Below, piece after piece: positions 52,639-61,497 of a DNA stretch of 64,000 bases. The notes beneath the pieces are model-generated. The model was not told where the DNA came from. It was given only the letters and a program-made list of their open reading frames with translations, and made no database searches. The position numbers were made by a program, and so were the translations under genes. The stretch is from assembly GCF_026460945.1 (NCBI RefSeq), contig NZ_JAOVZV010000003.1, positions 1-64,000 of the forward strand. The letters are read 5' to 3'. Source of the stretch: Chryseobacterium luquanense. Its GTDB lineage: Bacteria > Bacteroidota > Bacteroidia > Flavobacteriales > Weeksellaceae. Position 1 is the stretch's first letter. Every line of letters starts with the position of its first letter.

Positions 52639-53952
52639 ATGAAAAAACGACTTCTTAGTGTTGCAGCTGCTGCCTTTTTTGGAGTGATGCTGAATGCACA
52701 ACAAATCAAATTCGAAGAGTATGATTTACCAAATGGTATGCACGTAATTCTTCACCAAGATAATTCTGCTCCTGTAGTTACTACAGCAGTAATGTACCAC
52801 GTTGGTGCAAAAGACGAAGTTAAAGGAAGAACAGGTTTCGCTCACTTTTTTGAGCACCTTTTATTTGAAGGAACTCCGAATATTAAAAGAGGAGATTGGT
52901 TTAAAATTGTTTCTTCAAACGGAGGACAAAACAATGCCAACACGAGCATGGACAGAACGTATTATTACGAAACTTTCCCTTCAAACAATGAGCAATTGGG
53001 TCTTTGGATGGAAGCTGAAAGATTACGTCATGCAGAAATCAACCAAATTGGTGTAGATACTCAGAGAGAGGTTGTAAAAGAAGAGAAAAGATTAAGAATG
53101 GATAACTCTCCTTACGGAAATCTTTTCAACACCATTCAACAAAATCTTTTCACCAACCACCCGTACCACGGTTCTGTAATTGGTTCTATCGAAGATTTGA
53201 ACGGTGCAAAACTAGATGAGTTCAAAGCTTTCTACAAGAAATATTATGTTCCTAACAACGCTACTTTGGTAGTTGCAGGAGATATCAAGCCTCAGCAAAC
53301 TAAAAAATGGATCTCAGAATATTACGGAAGCATTCCTAAAGGAACTGTAACTCCTAAAAATTTCCCTAAAGATGAGCCTATCACAAAGGAAAAAGAAGTT
53401 ACTGCAACTGATGCAAATATTCAGCTTCCTGCATATATTTTTGCTTACAGAACACCAAGCAATAAAGAAAGAGATGCTTATGTTTTAGATATGCTTTCTT
53501 CTTATTTAAGCAGTGGTAAATCTTCAGTTTTATACAAAAAATTGGTAGATCAGGATAAAAAAGCTCTTCAGGTTGCGGCTTTCAACCAAGGTATGGAAGA
53601 CTACAGTATTTTTGCATTCTTTGCAATCCCAATGGGAGCTACCACGAAGCAGGTTTTACAAAATGACATCGATGCTGAGATTAAAAAAGTACAGACTACT
53701 TTAATTTCAGACGAAGATTTCCAAAAACTTCAAAACCAATATGAGAATCAGTTTGTGAATACCAATTCTAGTATTCAAGGGATTGCTTCTTCATTGGCTA
53801 CAAGTCACGTTTTGATGGGAGATACTAATTTAATCAACAAAGAAATAGATATTTACAAGTCTATTACGAAGCAAGATTTGCAAAATGCTGCTAAAAAGTA
53901 TCTTAATTCTAACCAAAGAGTAATCATTAATTACGTACCTGAAAAAAAATAA
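52639..53952 (+). CDS. M16 family zinc peptidase, catalytic member
   Basis: The 437-residue protein has a signal peptide (about 1-20, LNAQ). The inverted zinc motif is H69-F-F-E72-H73, and the downstream Glu sits in REVVKEEKRLR. M16 enzymes work as two-half clamshells. This protein holds the active half and needs the inactive partner encoded next, 51 bp downstream. It is periplasmic or outer-membrane associated. The pair probably degrades peptides that reach the periplasm. Confidence 0.92.
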   Translation: MKKRLLSVAAAAFFGVMLNAQQIKFEEYDLPNGMHVILHQDNSAPVVTTAVMYHVGAKDEVKGRTGFAHFFEHLLFEGTPNIKRGDWFKIVSSNGGQNNANTSMDRTYYYETFPSNNEQLGLWMEAERLRHAEINQIGVDTQREVVKEEKRLRMDNSPYGNLFNTIQQNLFTNHPYHGSVIGSIEDLNGAKLDEFKAFYKKYYVPNNATLVVAGDIKPQQTKKWISEYYGSIPKGTVTPKNFPKDEPITKEKEVTATDANIQLPAYIFAYRTPSNKERDAYVLDMLSSYLSSGKSSVLYKKLVDQDKKALQVAAFNQGMEDYSIFAFFAIPMGATTKQVLQNDIDAEIKKVQTTLISDEDFQKLQNQYENQFVNTNSSIQGIASSLATSHVLMGDTNLINKEIDIYKSITKQDLQNAAKKYLNSNQRVIINYVPEKK

Positions 53953-54003
53953 TCTCTTTAAAACATTAAGTTAAGAAGAATTATTAAAATTAAATTTTTA
54001 CAA

Positions 54004-56037
54004 ATGAAAAAGCAATTAACCTATATAGCAGTAGCATTTTTATTCACAGGAATGATTTCTGCACAAAAAATTGATCTTAACGCAATGCCAAAACCAGGGC
54101 CAACTCCTGCGATTAACATTGCTCAGCCAAAAACTTTCCAATTAAAGAACGGTTTAACAGTAATGGTCGTTGAAAACAACAAACTTCCAAGAGTTAACAT
54201 GAGCCTTTCTATGGACAGACAACCTTACTTCGAAGGTAATATTGCCGGAGTGAGCGAAATCATGGCAAGTCAGCTAGACAACGGTACTACTACACTTAGC
54301 AAAGACGAATTCAACAAAAAAATAGATTATTTAGGAGCAAGTTTAGGATTCTCTTCTGCCGGAGCTTCTGCAAACTCTCTTTCAAAATACTTCCCGCAAG
54401 TATTGGCATTGATGTCTGATGCTATTATTAATCCTAAGTTCTCTGCAGAAGAAATTGAAACTGCTAAACTAAGAACAATTGAAGGATTAAAATCTGAAGA
54501 AAAAAACGCTTCTACAATTGCTTCAAGAGTTTCTAATGCATTAGCTTACGGAAAAAACACTTCTAGAGGTGAGTTTGAAACGGAAGAATCTGTTAAAAAA
54601 ATTACTTTGGCAGACGTACAGAACGTTTACAAAAAATATTACGCTCCAGACAATGCTTATTTGGTAATTGTAGGAGATGTGAAATTTGACCAAATAAAAC
54701 CAATGGTTGAAAAAGCATTCAGCAATTGGAAAAAAGCAGATACTAAATTTGCAGCTTTAGAGCCTGCAAATAATGTTGCTAAAACGGAAATCAACATCGT
54801 AGATGTACCTTCAGCTGTACAATCTGTAGTTTCTGTAGGAAATCTTACTAAACTAAAGATGAACGATCCTAATTATTTCCCTGCAACAATCGCAAACTAC
54901 ATTCTTGGTGGTGGTGGTGAAGCAAGGCTTTTCATGAATCTTCGTGAGAAAAACGGTTTCACTTATGGTGCTTATTCTAGTATGACTGCAAGTAAATATT
55001 CTCCTGATTTTTCAGCTGAAGCAAGCGTAAGAAATGAAGTTACAGATAAGGCTGTTAAAGAATTCATGAACGAATTGAATGCTATTTCTACTGTAAAACC
55101 TGAAGAATTAGCAAATGCTAAAGCTAAATTGAAAGGAAGTTTCATTATGGCATTAGAGCAGCCTGCAACAATTGCAAGATTTGCTTTAAACCAAAAAGTA
55201 AACAATCTTCCTGCTGATTTTTATACCAATTACTTAAAATCAATCGATAAAGTAACGGCAGCAGATGTTTCAAATGCTGTAAAAGCTAATGTTTTACCAA
55301 ACCAAAGCCGAATTTTTGTTGCTGGTAAAGCTTCGGATATTTCTGAAGGATTGGAAAAATTAGGTTACCCTGTAAAATACTACGATGCAAATGCAAATCC
55401 TGTTGCAAAACCTGTTGCTCAAAAAGCTGATGCAAGTGTAACAGTAGCTTCTGTAGCAGATAAATATATCGCTGCAATTGGTGGAGCTGCTGCTTTGCAA
55501 AAAGTAAGCACAATTACTTTTGATGCTACTTCGAAAATCCAGGGAATGGATATGACGATGAAAATGATTCAAGGTAAAAACGGAAAAATGAACATGGACA
55601 TGAAAGTAATGGGAAATACTGTTCAAAAAATAGTTTTTGACGGTAAAGACGGTTACATGGAAGCTCAAGGTCAGAAAATGCCGTTAAGTGCAGAACAGAA
55701 AGCTGAAATGTCTAAAGAGACTGAACTTTTCCCTGAATTAGGTTTCGCAAAAGCTACAGATCTTAAAGTTACAGGAATCGAAAAATACAACAACGAAGAT
55801 TCTTACGTAGTAAAAGGAGCAAAGGAAACGTATTACTATTCTGTAAAAACAGGCCTTAAAACTGGCGAAGTTGAAGTAGGAGAAGGAGGTTCTATCCCAA
55901 CTAACTACGGAAATTACAAAGAAGTTGCCGGTATAAAAGTTCCTTACACTATCGTTCAGGATATGGGCGGAATGGAACTTACTTTTGATGTAAAATCTTA
56001 CCAAGTAAACCAAGCTAAAGATTCTGACTTCAAATAA
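54004..56037 (+). CDS. M16 family inactive partner fused to a C-terminal LolA-like domain
   Basis: The 677-residue protein has a signal peptide (about 1-20, ISAQ) and an M16 fold in which the HxxEH position reads SEIMA (84-88), so it cannot bind zinc. The R/Y pair is kept in LREKNGFTYGAYSSM. About residues 480-677 form an extra beta-rich domain (DKYIAAIGGAAALQKVSTI, MTMKMIQGKNGKMNMDMKVM, YYYSVKTGLKTGEV), resembling LolA-like/DUF4292-type lipoprotein-handling folds. The fusion is larger than the usual inactive M16 partner (about 430 aa). Confidence 0.88.
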   Translation: MKKQLTYIAVAFLFTGMISAQKIDLNAMPKPGPTPAINIAQPKTFQLKNGLTVMVVENNKLPRVNMSLSMDRQPYFEGNIAGVSEIMASQLDNGTTTLSKDEFNKKIDYLGASLGFSSAGASANSLSKYFPQVLALMSDAIINPKFSAEEIETAKLRTIEGLKSEEKNASTIASRVSNALAYGKNTSRGEFETEESVKKITLADVQNVYKKYYAPDNAYLVIVGDVKFDQIKPMVEKAFSNWKKADTKFAALEPANNVAKTEINIVDVPSAVQSVVSVGNLTKLKMNDPNYFPATIANYILGGGGEARLFMNLREKNGFTYGAYSSMTASKYSPDFSAEASVRNEVTDKAVKEFMNELNAISTVKPEELANAKAKLKGSFIMALEQPATIARFALNQKVNNLPADFYTNYLKSIDKVTAADVSNAVKANVLPNQSRIFVAGKASDISEGLEKLGYPVKYYDANANPVAKPVAQKADASVTVASVADKYIAAIGGAAALQKVSTITFDATSKIQGMDMTMKMIQGKNGKMNMDMKVMGNTVQKIVFDGKDGYMEAQGQKMPLSAEQKAEMSKETELFPELGFAKATDLKVTGIEKYNNEDSYVVKGAKETYYYSVKTGLKTGEVEVGEGGSIPTNYGNYKEVAGIKVPYTIVQDMGGMELTFDVKSYQVNQAKDSDFK

Positions 56038-56056
56038 GAATTAATATATTTTAATG

Positions 56057-56090
56057 AAAACGGTGGCTTTTGCTGCCGTTTTTTGTTTTT
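56057..56090 (+). terminator. Intrinsic terminator of the M16 operon
   Basis: AAAACGGTGGC pairs with GCTGCCGTTTT with one wobble, followed by TTTGTTTTT. Confidence 0.75.
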
Positions 56091-56105
56091 AGCCTAAATC
56101 TTATT

Positions 56106-56135
56106 TTGCTATTCGGTAAAAAAAGATTAAATTTG
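56106..56135 (+). promoter_or_regulatory. secG promoter (TTG-N19-TAAATTTG)
   Basis: TTG (56106-56108), 19 bp, then TAAATTTG (56128-56135): a clean match to the Bacteroidetes consensus, 25 bp before the secG ATG. Confidence 0.7.
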
Positions 56136-56160
56136 CCCATTCAAAAAGATATCAAAATTA

Positions 56161-56508
56161 ATGGATACTATATTTACACTATTGATGGTTCTTATTATGA
56201 TTGCCAGCATTTTATTGGTAATCGTTGTTATGGCTCAAAACCCAAAAGGTGGCGGTCTTTCTAGTACATTCGGAGGTGCATCTTCTACGCAGTTCGGAGT
56301 ACAGAGAACAAATGATTTTATGGAAAAATCAACTTGGACTCTTGGAGCGGTAATTATCGTTCTGATTTTGATAAGCGTTGTGGTAACAGGAAAACCTAAA
56401 GTGGCTGTTCCAACCCCTCAAGCTCCGGCTAAAACTGAAGCTCCGGCAGGAAAAGCTCCGGCTTCTACTACAACTTCAGCACCGGTAAGTGTTCCGGCTT
56501 CTAAATAA
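56161..56508 (+). CDS. secG: Preprotein translocase subunit SecG
   Basis: The 115-residue protein has two TM helices (about 2-24 and 58-78) with the SecG signature VVMAQNPKGGGLSSTFGG between them and FMEKSTWTLG before TM2. The C-terminal tail, rich in Pro, Ala and Thr, is longer than in E. coli SecG, as is typical of Bacteroidetes. SecG aids SecYE-driven translocation. A long frame begins at 56070, but the ATG at 56161 is correct from homology and the promoter. Confidence 0.95.
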   Translation: MDTIFTLLMVLIMIASILLVIVVMAQNPKGGGLSSTFGGASSTQFGVQRTNDFMEKSTWTLGAVIIVLILISVVVTGKPKVAVPTPQAPAKTEAPAGKAPASTTTSAPVSVPASK

Positions 56509-56532
56509 GAAATTATTTTTTAAGATAAAATG

Positions 56533-56560
56533 AAAGCAACTCGGTGGAGTTGCTTTTTTT
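56533..56560 (+). terminator. Intrinsic terminator of secG
   Basis: AAAGCAACTC pairs with GAGTTGCTTT around GGTG, followed by TTTT. It also faces the end of the convergent glycosyltransferase gene. Confidence 0.88.
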
Positions 56561-57399
56561 TATTTCAGTTTGATTTGTTCGATTTTGTGTCTGAGTTTTA
56601 AACCGGCTTTCAGAAAAGAATATTGTAAAGGTTTGCTGTTTTTATAATATTTATCAATGAAAATCTGCATCGCTCCATAAAATCTTCGAAGATACACTTC
56701 ATCTTTTATCGTACTTTCACCTTTATGATGGAGAATTGATACCTTACCATAATAATAGTTTTGAAAACCGTGATTCAGCAAAGTATAACAGATATCGATA
56801 TCTTCACCATACATAAAATATTTTTCATCCAAACCTCCAATCTTATTATAAATATCAGTTTTAACCAAGAAAAAGGCTCCTGTAATAACTTCAACTTCCG
56901 CCACTTCAAATTCGCCGATATCATTTCTGTAATACGATTTTGAATTATTTTTTTTAAACTTTGTAAAGAGTTTTTCAAAAGAATTAAACATATCCGGAAC
57001 CGATCTTTTGCTTTCAGGCAGAAATACGCCGTTTGCATCATGCATCCTCACTCCAAGACATCCAAATTCAGGTTTTGAATCGGAGAAATCCAAAATCTCA
57101 TTCATATAAAATCCTTCGATTTCTGTGTCTGGATTTAAAATTAAAAGATATTCTCCTTTTGCAGATTGAATTGCCTTATTATTTGCTTTAGAAAAACCAT
57201 CATTAGTTTCGGAAGTGATAAAATGCACTTTCGGAAATTCGGGAATCAAATCTCCCCACGAACTGTCGGGAGATTTATTATCAATAACAATAACTTCATA
57301 ACTGATATTTTTTAAATATTTTTCAATTGAAAGAAGACAGTTTCTCAAAAGCTGCGTTACATTATAATTAACGATAATAATAGAAAGTTTCACCATCAT
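56560..57399 (-). CDS. Family 2 glycosyltransferase (rhamnosyltransferase-like)
   Basis: The 279-residue GT-A enzyme has LSIIIVNYNVTQLLRNCLLSIE at the N-terminus, the metal-binding LNPDTEIEG (D91 with T/E, in place of a plain DxD), ITGAFFLVKTDIYNKIGGLDEKYFMYGEDIDIC and YYYGKVSILHHKGEST. This is the WbbL-like pattern of sugar addition to cell-surface polysaccharides. It follows recR directly (ATG one base beyond the recR stop), so it is cotranscribed with it. Confidence 0.88.
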   Translation of the reverse strand: MMVKLSIIIVNYNVTQLLRNCLLSIEKYLKNISYEVIVIDNKSPDSSWGDLIPEFPKVHFITSETNDGFSKANNKAIQSAKGEYLLILNPDTEIEGFYMNEILDFSDSKPEFGCLGVRMHDANGVFLPESKRSVPDMFNSFEKLFTKFKKNNSKSYYRNDIGEFEVAEVEVITGAFFLVKTDIYNKIGGLDEKYFMYGEDIDICYTLLNHGFQNYYYGKVSILHHKGESTIKDEVYLRRFYGAMQIFIDKYYKNSKPLQYSFLKAGLKLRHKIEQIKLK

Positions 57400-58011
57400 T
57401 TAATCCTTTTCGTTATAAGGTAATCTGTTGACAATCGATCTTCCCAAAGAAATTTCATCCGCATATTCCAGCTCATCTCCTACTGAAATTCCTCTCGCAA
57501 TACTGGAAAATTTAATATCAAAATTTTTGAATTTTTTATAAATATAATAAGCTGTTGTATCGCCTTCCATCGTTGCGCTTAAAGCAAAAATCAATTCTTT
57601 AGCCTTTCCTTCAGCAAGTTTTCTTTCAATACTCGGAATATTCAGTTGATTCGGTCCAACTCCTTCCATCGGAGAAATTTTTCCGCCCAAAATAAGATAT
57701 TTCCCTGTGTATTTCCCGGTATTTTCAATGGCAATCACGTCACGAACATCTTCCACGATACAGACTACGTCATCACTGCGTTTATGATTACTACAAATCT
57801 CACAAATTTCAAAATCTGAAAAATTATGACACTCTCTGCAGTATTTAATTTCATTCACCAGATTAATGATTGATGTTCCCAAACTCGACGCTCTGGAATT
57901 CGGTTGTTTTAATAAATGAAGTGCTAAACGTAAAGCTGTTTTTCTGCCAATTCCCGGAAGTCCGGAAATCTCGTCCACTGCTTTTGCCAATACTTTGCTC
58001 GGATAATCCAT
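57400..58011 (-). CDS. recR: Recombination mediator protein RecR
   Basis: Start chosen at MDYPSKVLAKAVDEIS (58011), giving 203 residues. The frame extends six codons upstream, but the family start is here. RecR contains the HhH motif (ISGLPGIGRKTALRLALHLL), a four-Cys zinc finger (CRECHNFSDFEICEIC), the Toprim core CIVEDVRDVIAIE and a C-terminal YADEISLGRSIVNRLPY. With RecO and RecF it loads RecA onto gapped DNA. Confidence 0.95.
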   Translation of the reverse strand: MDYPSKVLAKAVDEISGLPGIGRKTALRLALHLLKQPNSRASSLGTSIINLVNEIKYCRECHNFSDFEICEICSNHKRSDDVVCIVEDVRDVIAIENTGKYTGKYLILGGKISPMEGVGPNQLNIPSIERKLAEGKAKELIFALSATMEGDTTAYYIYKKFKNFDIKFSSIARGISVGDELEYADEISLGRSIVNRLPYNEKD

Positions 58012-58164
58012 AGCTACAAAAATAAGCATTAAACTTTTAAAATTAGAAATTGCAGGTTCGTAATTAATCAGAAATTGCCTATGATTTTTTTTAAAGAAAA
58101 TTTTACATTCTCACTTTCGATTATCATTTTCAAACACGATCTCTCATAATTTAATTCTTAGCAA

Positions 58165-58193
58165 TTGTAAATCTGAAAAAACCGTTATCTTTG
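58165..58193 (+). promoter_or_regulatory. Promoter TTG-N18-TATCTTTG
   Basis: TTG (58165-58167) and TATCTTTG (58186-58193) form a textbook Bacteroidetes promoter, about 38 bp upstream of the LURP-one-like gene. Confidence 0.75.
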
Positions 58194-58231
58194 GAACACA
58201 AAATATTAAACTTGAAAATATAAACAAAAAA

Positions 58232-58834
58232 ATGGCACTTAACAACCTTAACTATCCGCTGGATTTTAAATTCAAAATCTCAACTCTTGCCAGCGACTTC
58301 AACATTACAGACCGAAATGGAAATTATGTGGCGTATGTTCGTCAGAAAATGTTTAAACTGAAAGAAGACGTTATTGTTTTTAATGATGAAAGCAAAACCA
58401 AAGAGCTATTCAGAATTCAGGCAAATCAATGGATTGATTTTAATGCATCTTACTCAATCAAAGATACACTTGGGAAAAATTTCGGAAGATTGGCAAGAAA
58501 AGGAATGCGCTCAATCTGGAAATCTTCGTACAACGTTTTGGATGCAGAAGACCAACAGAAATTTACCATTACAGAAGACAACGCTTGGGTGAAGTTTTTC
58601 GACGGAATGGTAGGTGAAATTCCTATTATCGGAATGTTTACCGGATATTTCCTGAATCCTTCTTATACAGTAAAAGGGATGGATGGTAAAGAATATTTCA
58701 AACTTAAAAAAATGCCTTCATTCTTTGGAAGAAGATTTCAACTGGACAGATTAGTCGATATTGACGATGAAGACGAAAGTTTGGTGGTTTTATCGTTTCT
58801 GATGATGGTTCTTTTGGAAAGAGCAAGAGGCTAA
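58232..58834 (+). CDS. LURP-one-related (tubby-like) protein
   Basis: The 200-residue protein has a barrel-like pattern (YPLDFKFKISTLASDFNITDRNGNYVAYVRQKMFKLKEDVIVF, then FRIQANQWIDFNASYSI) and a C-terminal strand-helix LVVLSFLMMVLLERARG, like LURP-one/tubby-like proteins. Residues 120-145 (IPIIGMFTGYFLNP) are hydrophobic and may contact membrane lipids. Role unknown. The small HAD gene follows after 21 bp. Confidence 0.75.
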   Translation: MALNNLNYPLDFKFKISTLASDFNITDRNGNYVAYVRQKMFKLKEDVIVFNDESKTKELFRIQANQWIDFNASYSIKDTLGKNFGRLARKGMRSIWKSSYNVLDAEDQQKFTITEDNAWVKFFDGMVGEIPIIGMFTGYFLNPSYTVKGMDGKEYFKLKKMPSFFGRRFQLDRLVDIDDEDESLVVLSFLMMVLLERARG

Positions 58835-58855
58835 GTTATATTCGGATATTCATTT

Positions 58856-59308
58856 ATGAAAATCTCATTTGACCTTGATGACACAATTATTTCTACAACT
58901 AAATTTTCTTTAGAAAAAGAGTCATTGTGGTCAAAAATTGTCAGAGCTGAAAGAATTCGATTGGGTACAATTAGATTATTTAAAGAATTAAGAGCCCAAA
59001 ACAATAAAATTTATGTTTATACTACTTCATATAGAAGTAAAGTAAAAATCAAATTGATGTTTTTATCTTATGGAATTCCAGTTGATTTTGTCGTAAACCA
59101 ACAATTACACGATAAGAGAGTCAGAAAAAGAGGAAAAAACATTTCTAAATTTCCTCCAGAATTTGATATTGATATCCATATTGATGATTCTATTGGTGTT
59201 GAAATGGAGGGCATGAAATTTGGTTTTAAAACAATAATAGTTTCAATGGATGACGAAAATTGGGTAAATACGATCTTGAAAAAGATTGAAAAAATCTCAA
59301 TAAATTAA
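58856..59308 (+). CDS. Small HAD-superfamily protein
   Basis: The 150-residue protein has HAD motif I at D6-L-D8-D9-T10, motif II YTTS (55-58), and motif IV H108-I-D-D-S112. The basic loop between (KRVRKRGKNISK) may bind a phosphate. It is short for HAD phosphatases and has no visible cap domain, so it probably acts on a large or polymer substrate. It may form an operon with the LURP-one-like gene. Confidence 0.78.
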   Translation: MKISFDLDDTIISTTKFSLEKESLWSKIVRAERIRLGTIRLFKELRAQNNKIYVYTTSYRSKVKIKLMFLSYGIPVDFVVNQQLHDKRVRKRGKNISKFPPEFDIDIHIDDSIGVEMEGMKFGFKTIIVSMDDENWVNTILKKIEKISIN

Positions 59309-59363
59309 AGCTTACTATCTCCAGAATTATATTAAAAAATCAAAAATTTAAATAATACAATAA

Positions 59364-59855
59364 ATGAAATATTTAATCATTTTCTTTTCAGCATTTTTAT
59401 TAGTTGCCTGTAAAAAGGAGAAACAAAGCATTTCTGATTCTACAAAAACTGACTCTACGGTTATTGTTAAGGATTCAATAAAAACAGATGTTCAGAATGC
59501 GAATATTGCAGTTGATACTTTTCCTTTTCCAAAAGAAATTAAAGAATGTTCTTGCTATTTTGCTAAGAATAAGGCTGATTTCGAAAATGAAAAGTACATT
59601 TATGCTGATGATGCAGGAAAAACCGCCTACATGACGCTAAACGGAAAAAGATTGGCAATGAATCTTATTTCATCAAGCGATATGGAAGTTGATGAAGAAC
59701 TGACGAAAGAAATAGAAAATGAGAATTATAAAATTTCAGTAAAAGGAAAAAAAATTAAGCATGAGGAAGCATTGCTTTTTGAAGGTACTTTGACTATTGA
59801 AAAACCAGACGGAAGCAAAACCACAATGCCTATTTATGGAGAATGCGGATGCTAA
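59364..59855 (+). CDS. Predicted lipoprotein of unknown function
   Basis: The 163-residue product has a lipobox ending at Cys16 (LVACKKEKQS), then a Ser/Thr/Asp-rich linker (17-45). The globular part is rich in charged strands, with ECSCYFAKNKADFENEKYIYADDAGKTAYMTLNG and a final GECGC. Four cysteines, two near residues 60-65 and two at the end, might form disulfides. A 7-bp tandem repeat begins just after its stop codon. Confidence 0.65.
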   Translation: MKYLIIFFSAFLLVACKKEKQSISDSTKTDSTVIVKDSIKTDVQNANIAVDTFPFPKEIKECSCYFAKNKADFENEKYIYADDAGKTAYMTLNGKRLAMNLISSSDMEVDEELTKEIENENYKISVKGKKIKHEEALLFEGTLTIEKPDGSKTTMPIYGECGC

Positions 59856-59857
59856 GT

Positions 59858-59906
59858 ATAAGCAATAAGCAATAAGCAATAAGCAATAAGCAATAAGCAA
59901 TAAGCA
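59858..59906. repeat. Seven perfect tandem copies of ATAAGCA
   Basis: Seven uninterrupted 7-bp units span 49 bp, between the lipoprotein stop codon and its terminator. Because the repeat is outside any frame, it cannot phase-shift translation. It is a mutable 3'-UTR tract. Confidence 0.9.
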
Positions 59907-59912
59907 AAAATA

Positions 59913-59940
59913 GTGCTCCTGAATTTCGGGAGCATTTTTA
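59913..59940 (+). terminator. Intrinsic terminator after the lipoprotein gene
   Basis: TGCTCCTG (59914-59921) pairs with CGGGAGCA (59927-59934), with a G-U pair, then TTTTTA. Confidence 0.8.
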
Positions 59941-59946
59941 ATTTCG

Positions 59947-59954
59947 TAATTTTG
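59947..59954 (+). promoter_or_regulatory. -7 box (TAATTTTG) of pepD
   Basis: TAATTTTG matches TAnnTTTG; the predicted leader is about 8 nt. No TTG is well placed. Confidence 0.45.
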
Positions 59955-59968
59955 ATAAAAATAAATTT

Positions 59969-61414
59969 ATGGAACTATCCAATATAGAACCGCAGATTAT
60001 CTGGAAGAATTTTTCCAAGTTAAACGCAGTTCCAAGACCTTCTAAAAAAGAAGAAAAAGTAATCGCTTTCATCAAAGAATTTGGTGAAAATTTAGGACTG
60101 GAGACGACAGTTGATGAAGTAGGAAATGTAATTATTAAAAAACCGGCAACTGCTGGAATGGAAAACCGTAAATCTATTGTGATGCAGTCGCATTTGGATA
60201 TGGTTTGCCAGAAAAACAATGATGTCAATTTTGATTTTGAAACGCAGGGAATCCAGATGGAAGTTGATGGAGACTGGGTAAAGGCAAAAGGAACAACTTT
60301 AGGTGCTGATAACGGTTTAGGGGTTGCAACCATCATATCGATTCTTGAAAGTTCAGACATCCCGCATCCTGATTTGGAGGCTCTTTTTACTATTGATGAA
60401 GAAACGGGAATGACCGGAGCTTTAGGTTTAAAACCAGGACAGTTGACCGGTCAAATCCTTTTAAATTTAGACACAGAAGAAGATGACGAAATCGACATCG
60501 GGTGTGCAGGTGGAATCGACGTAACCATTAATCAAAACTACGCTACAGAAACATCTAACGGACAAGTTGTAAGAATTGAAGTGAAGGGTTTGCAAGGTGG
60601 TCATTCTGGAATGGATATTCATAAAGGCTTCGGAAATGCCAATATTATTTTAGGCAGAATTCTTTACAAAGCTTTGGAAAATCAAAACGTTCAGTTAATT
60701 TCTATCGACGGTGGAAGTTTGAGAAATGCTATTCCAAGAGAGTCGGTAGCTTTAATTTCTGTAAGAAATTCAGGAGAGTTTATTGAAAATGTAACCGAAG
60801 GAATTAAGAAAGAAATTTTAGAAGAGTTTGCTTCAATCGAAGCAGGACTTCAGATCAATATCGAAAATTCTACGAGTTCTGAAAAAGCGCTTTCGGAAGC
60901 GGATTCAAAGAAAATTATTTTGGTTTTAAAGTCGCTTCATAACGGTGTTTACAGAATGAGTCCGGATGTTCAGGATTTGGTAGAATCATCCAATAATGTG
61001 GCAAGAGTTGAGTTGAAAGAAGGTGGGTTGAAGATTTTAAATCTTTCCAGATCGTCGGTTGATTCGTCTAAAGATTCTGTTGCCGAGCAATTAAAATCAG
61101 TTTCAGAATTGGCAGGAATGAACGTAGAATTCAGCGGTTCTTATCCTGGCTGGAAACCGAAACCAGGTTCTGAAATCGTTCAGATGATGGAGAAAATTTA
61201 TACTGAAAAATTCGCAGAAAAACCTCACGTTGTCGCTTGTCACGCAGGCTTAGAGTGCGGAATTATCGGTGCTAATTACCCTGAAATGGAAATGGTAAGT
61301 TATGGACCAACCATCAGAGGAGCACACTCTCCGGACGAAAAGGCAAATATTTCTTCAACACAGAAATTCTGGGCTTTTACAAAAGATATTTTAGCGAATA
61401 TTCCTTTGAAATAA
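59969..61414 (+). CDS. pepD: Aminoacyl-histidine dipeptidase (PepD, M20 family)
   Basis: The 481-residue cytosolic metallopeptidase has M20 ligands H75 and D77 (SHLDMV), D114 (GADNGLG), E144/E145 (DEETGM) and a dimerisation lid domain (GLQGGHSGMDIHKGFGNANIILG). The late HAGLECG and GPTIRGAHSPDE elements supply further ligands. PepD hydrolyses dipeptides including His-containing ones. The 481-residue length fits E. coli PepD (485). Confidence 0.95.
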   Translation: MELSNIEPQIIWKNFSKLNAVPRPSKKEEKVIAFIKEFGENLGLETTVDEVGNVIIKKPATAGMENRKSIVMQSHLDMVCQKNNDVNFDFETQGIQMEVDGDWVKAKGTTLGADNGLGVATIISILESSDIPHPDLEALFTIDEETGMTGALGLKPGQLTGQILLNLDTEEDDEIDIGCAGGIDVTINQNYATETSNGQVVRIEVKGLQGGHSGMDIHKGFGNANIILGRILYKALENQNVQLISIDGGSLRNAIPRESVALISVRNSGEFIENVTEGIKKEILEEFASIEAGLQINIENSTSSEKALSEADSKKIILVLKSLHNGVYRMSPDVQDLVESSNNVARVELKEGGLKILNLSRSSVDSSKDSVAEQLKSVSELAGMNVEFSGSYPGWKPKPGSEIVQMMEKIYTEKFAEKPHVVACHAGLECGIIGANYPEMEMVSYGPTIRGAHSPDEKANISSTQKFWAFTKDILANIPLK

Positions 61415-61497
61415 TAATATAATTTTTATATTGAAAATATCCAAAGTCTTTTGATTTTGGATATTTTTGTTTGAGCAAACTATTCACAATTCTGTTT

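Noticed and set aside
56070..56264. 64-codon frame overlapping the secG start
   Set aside because: It overlaps the secG promoter and N-terminus out of frame and has no family-like features.
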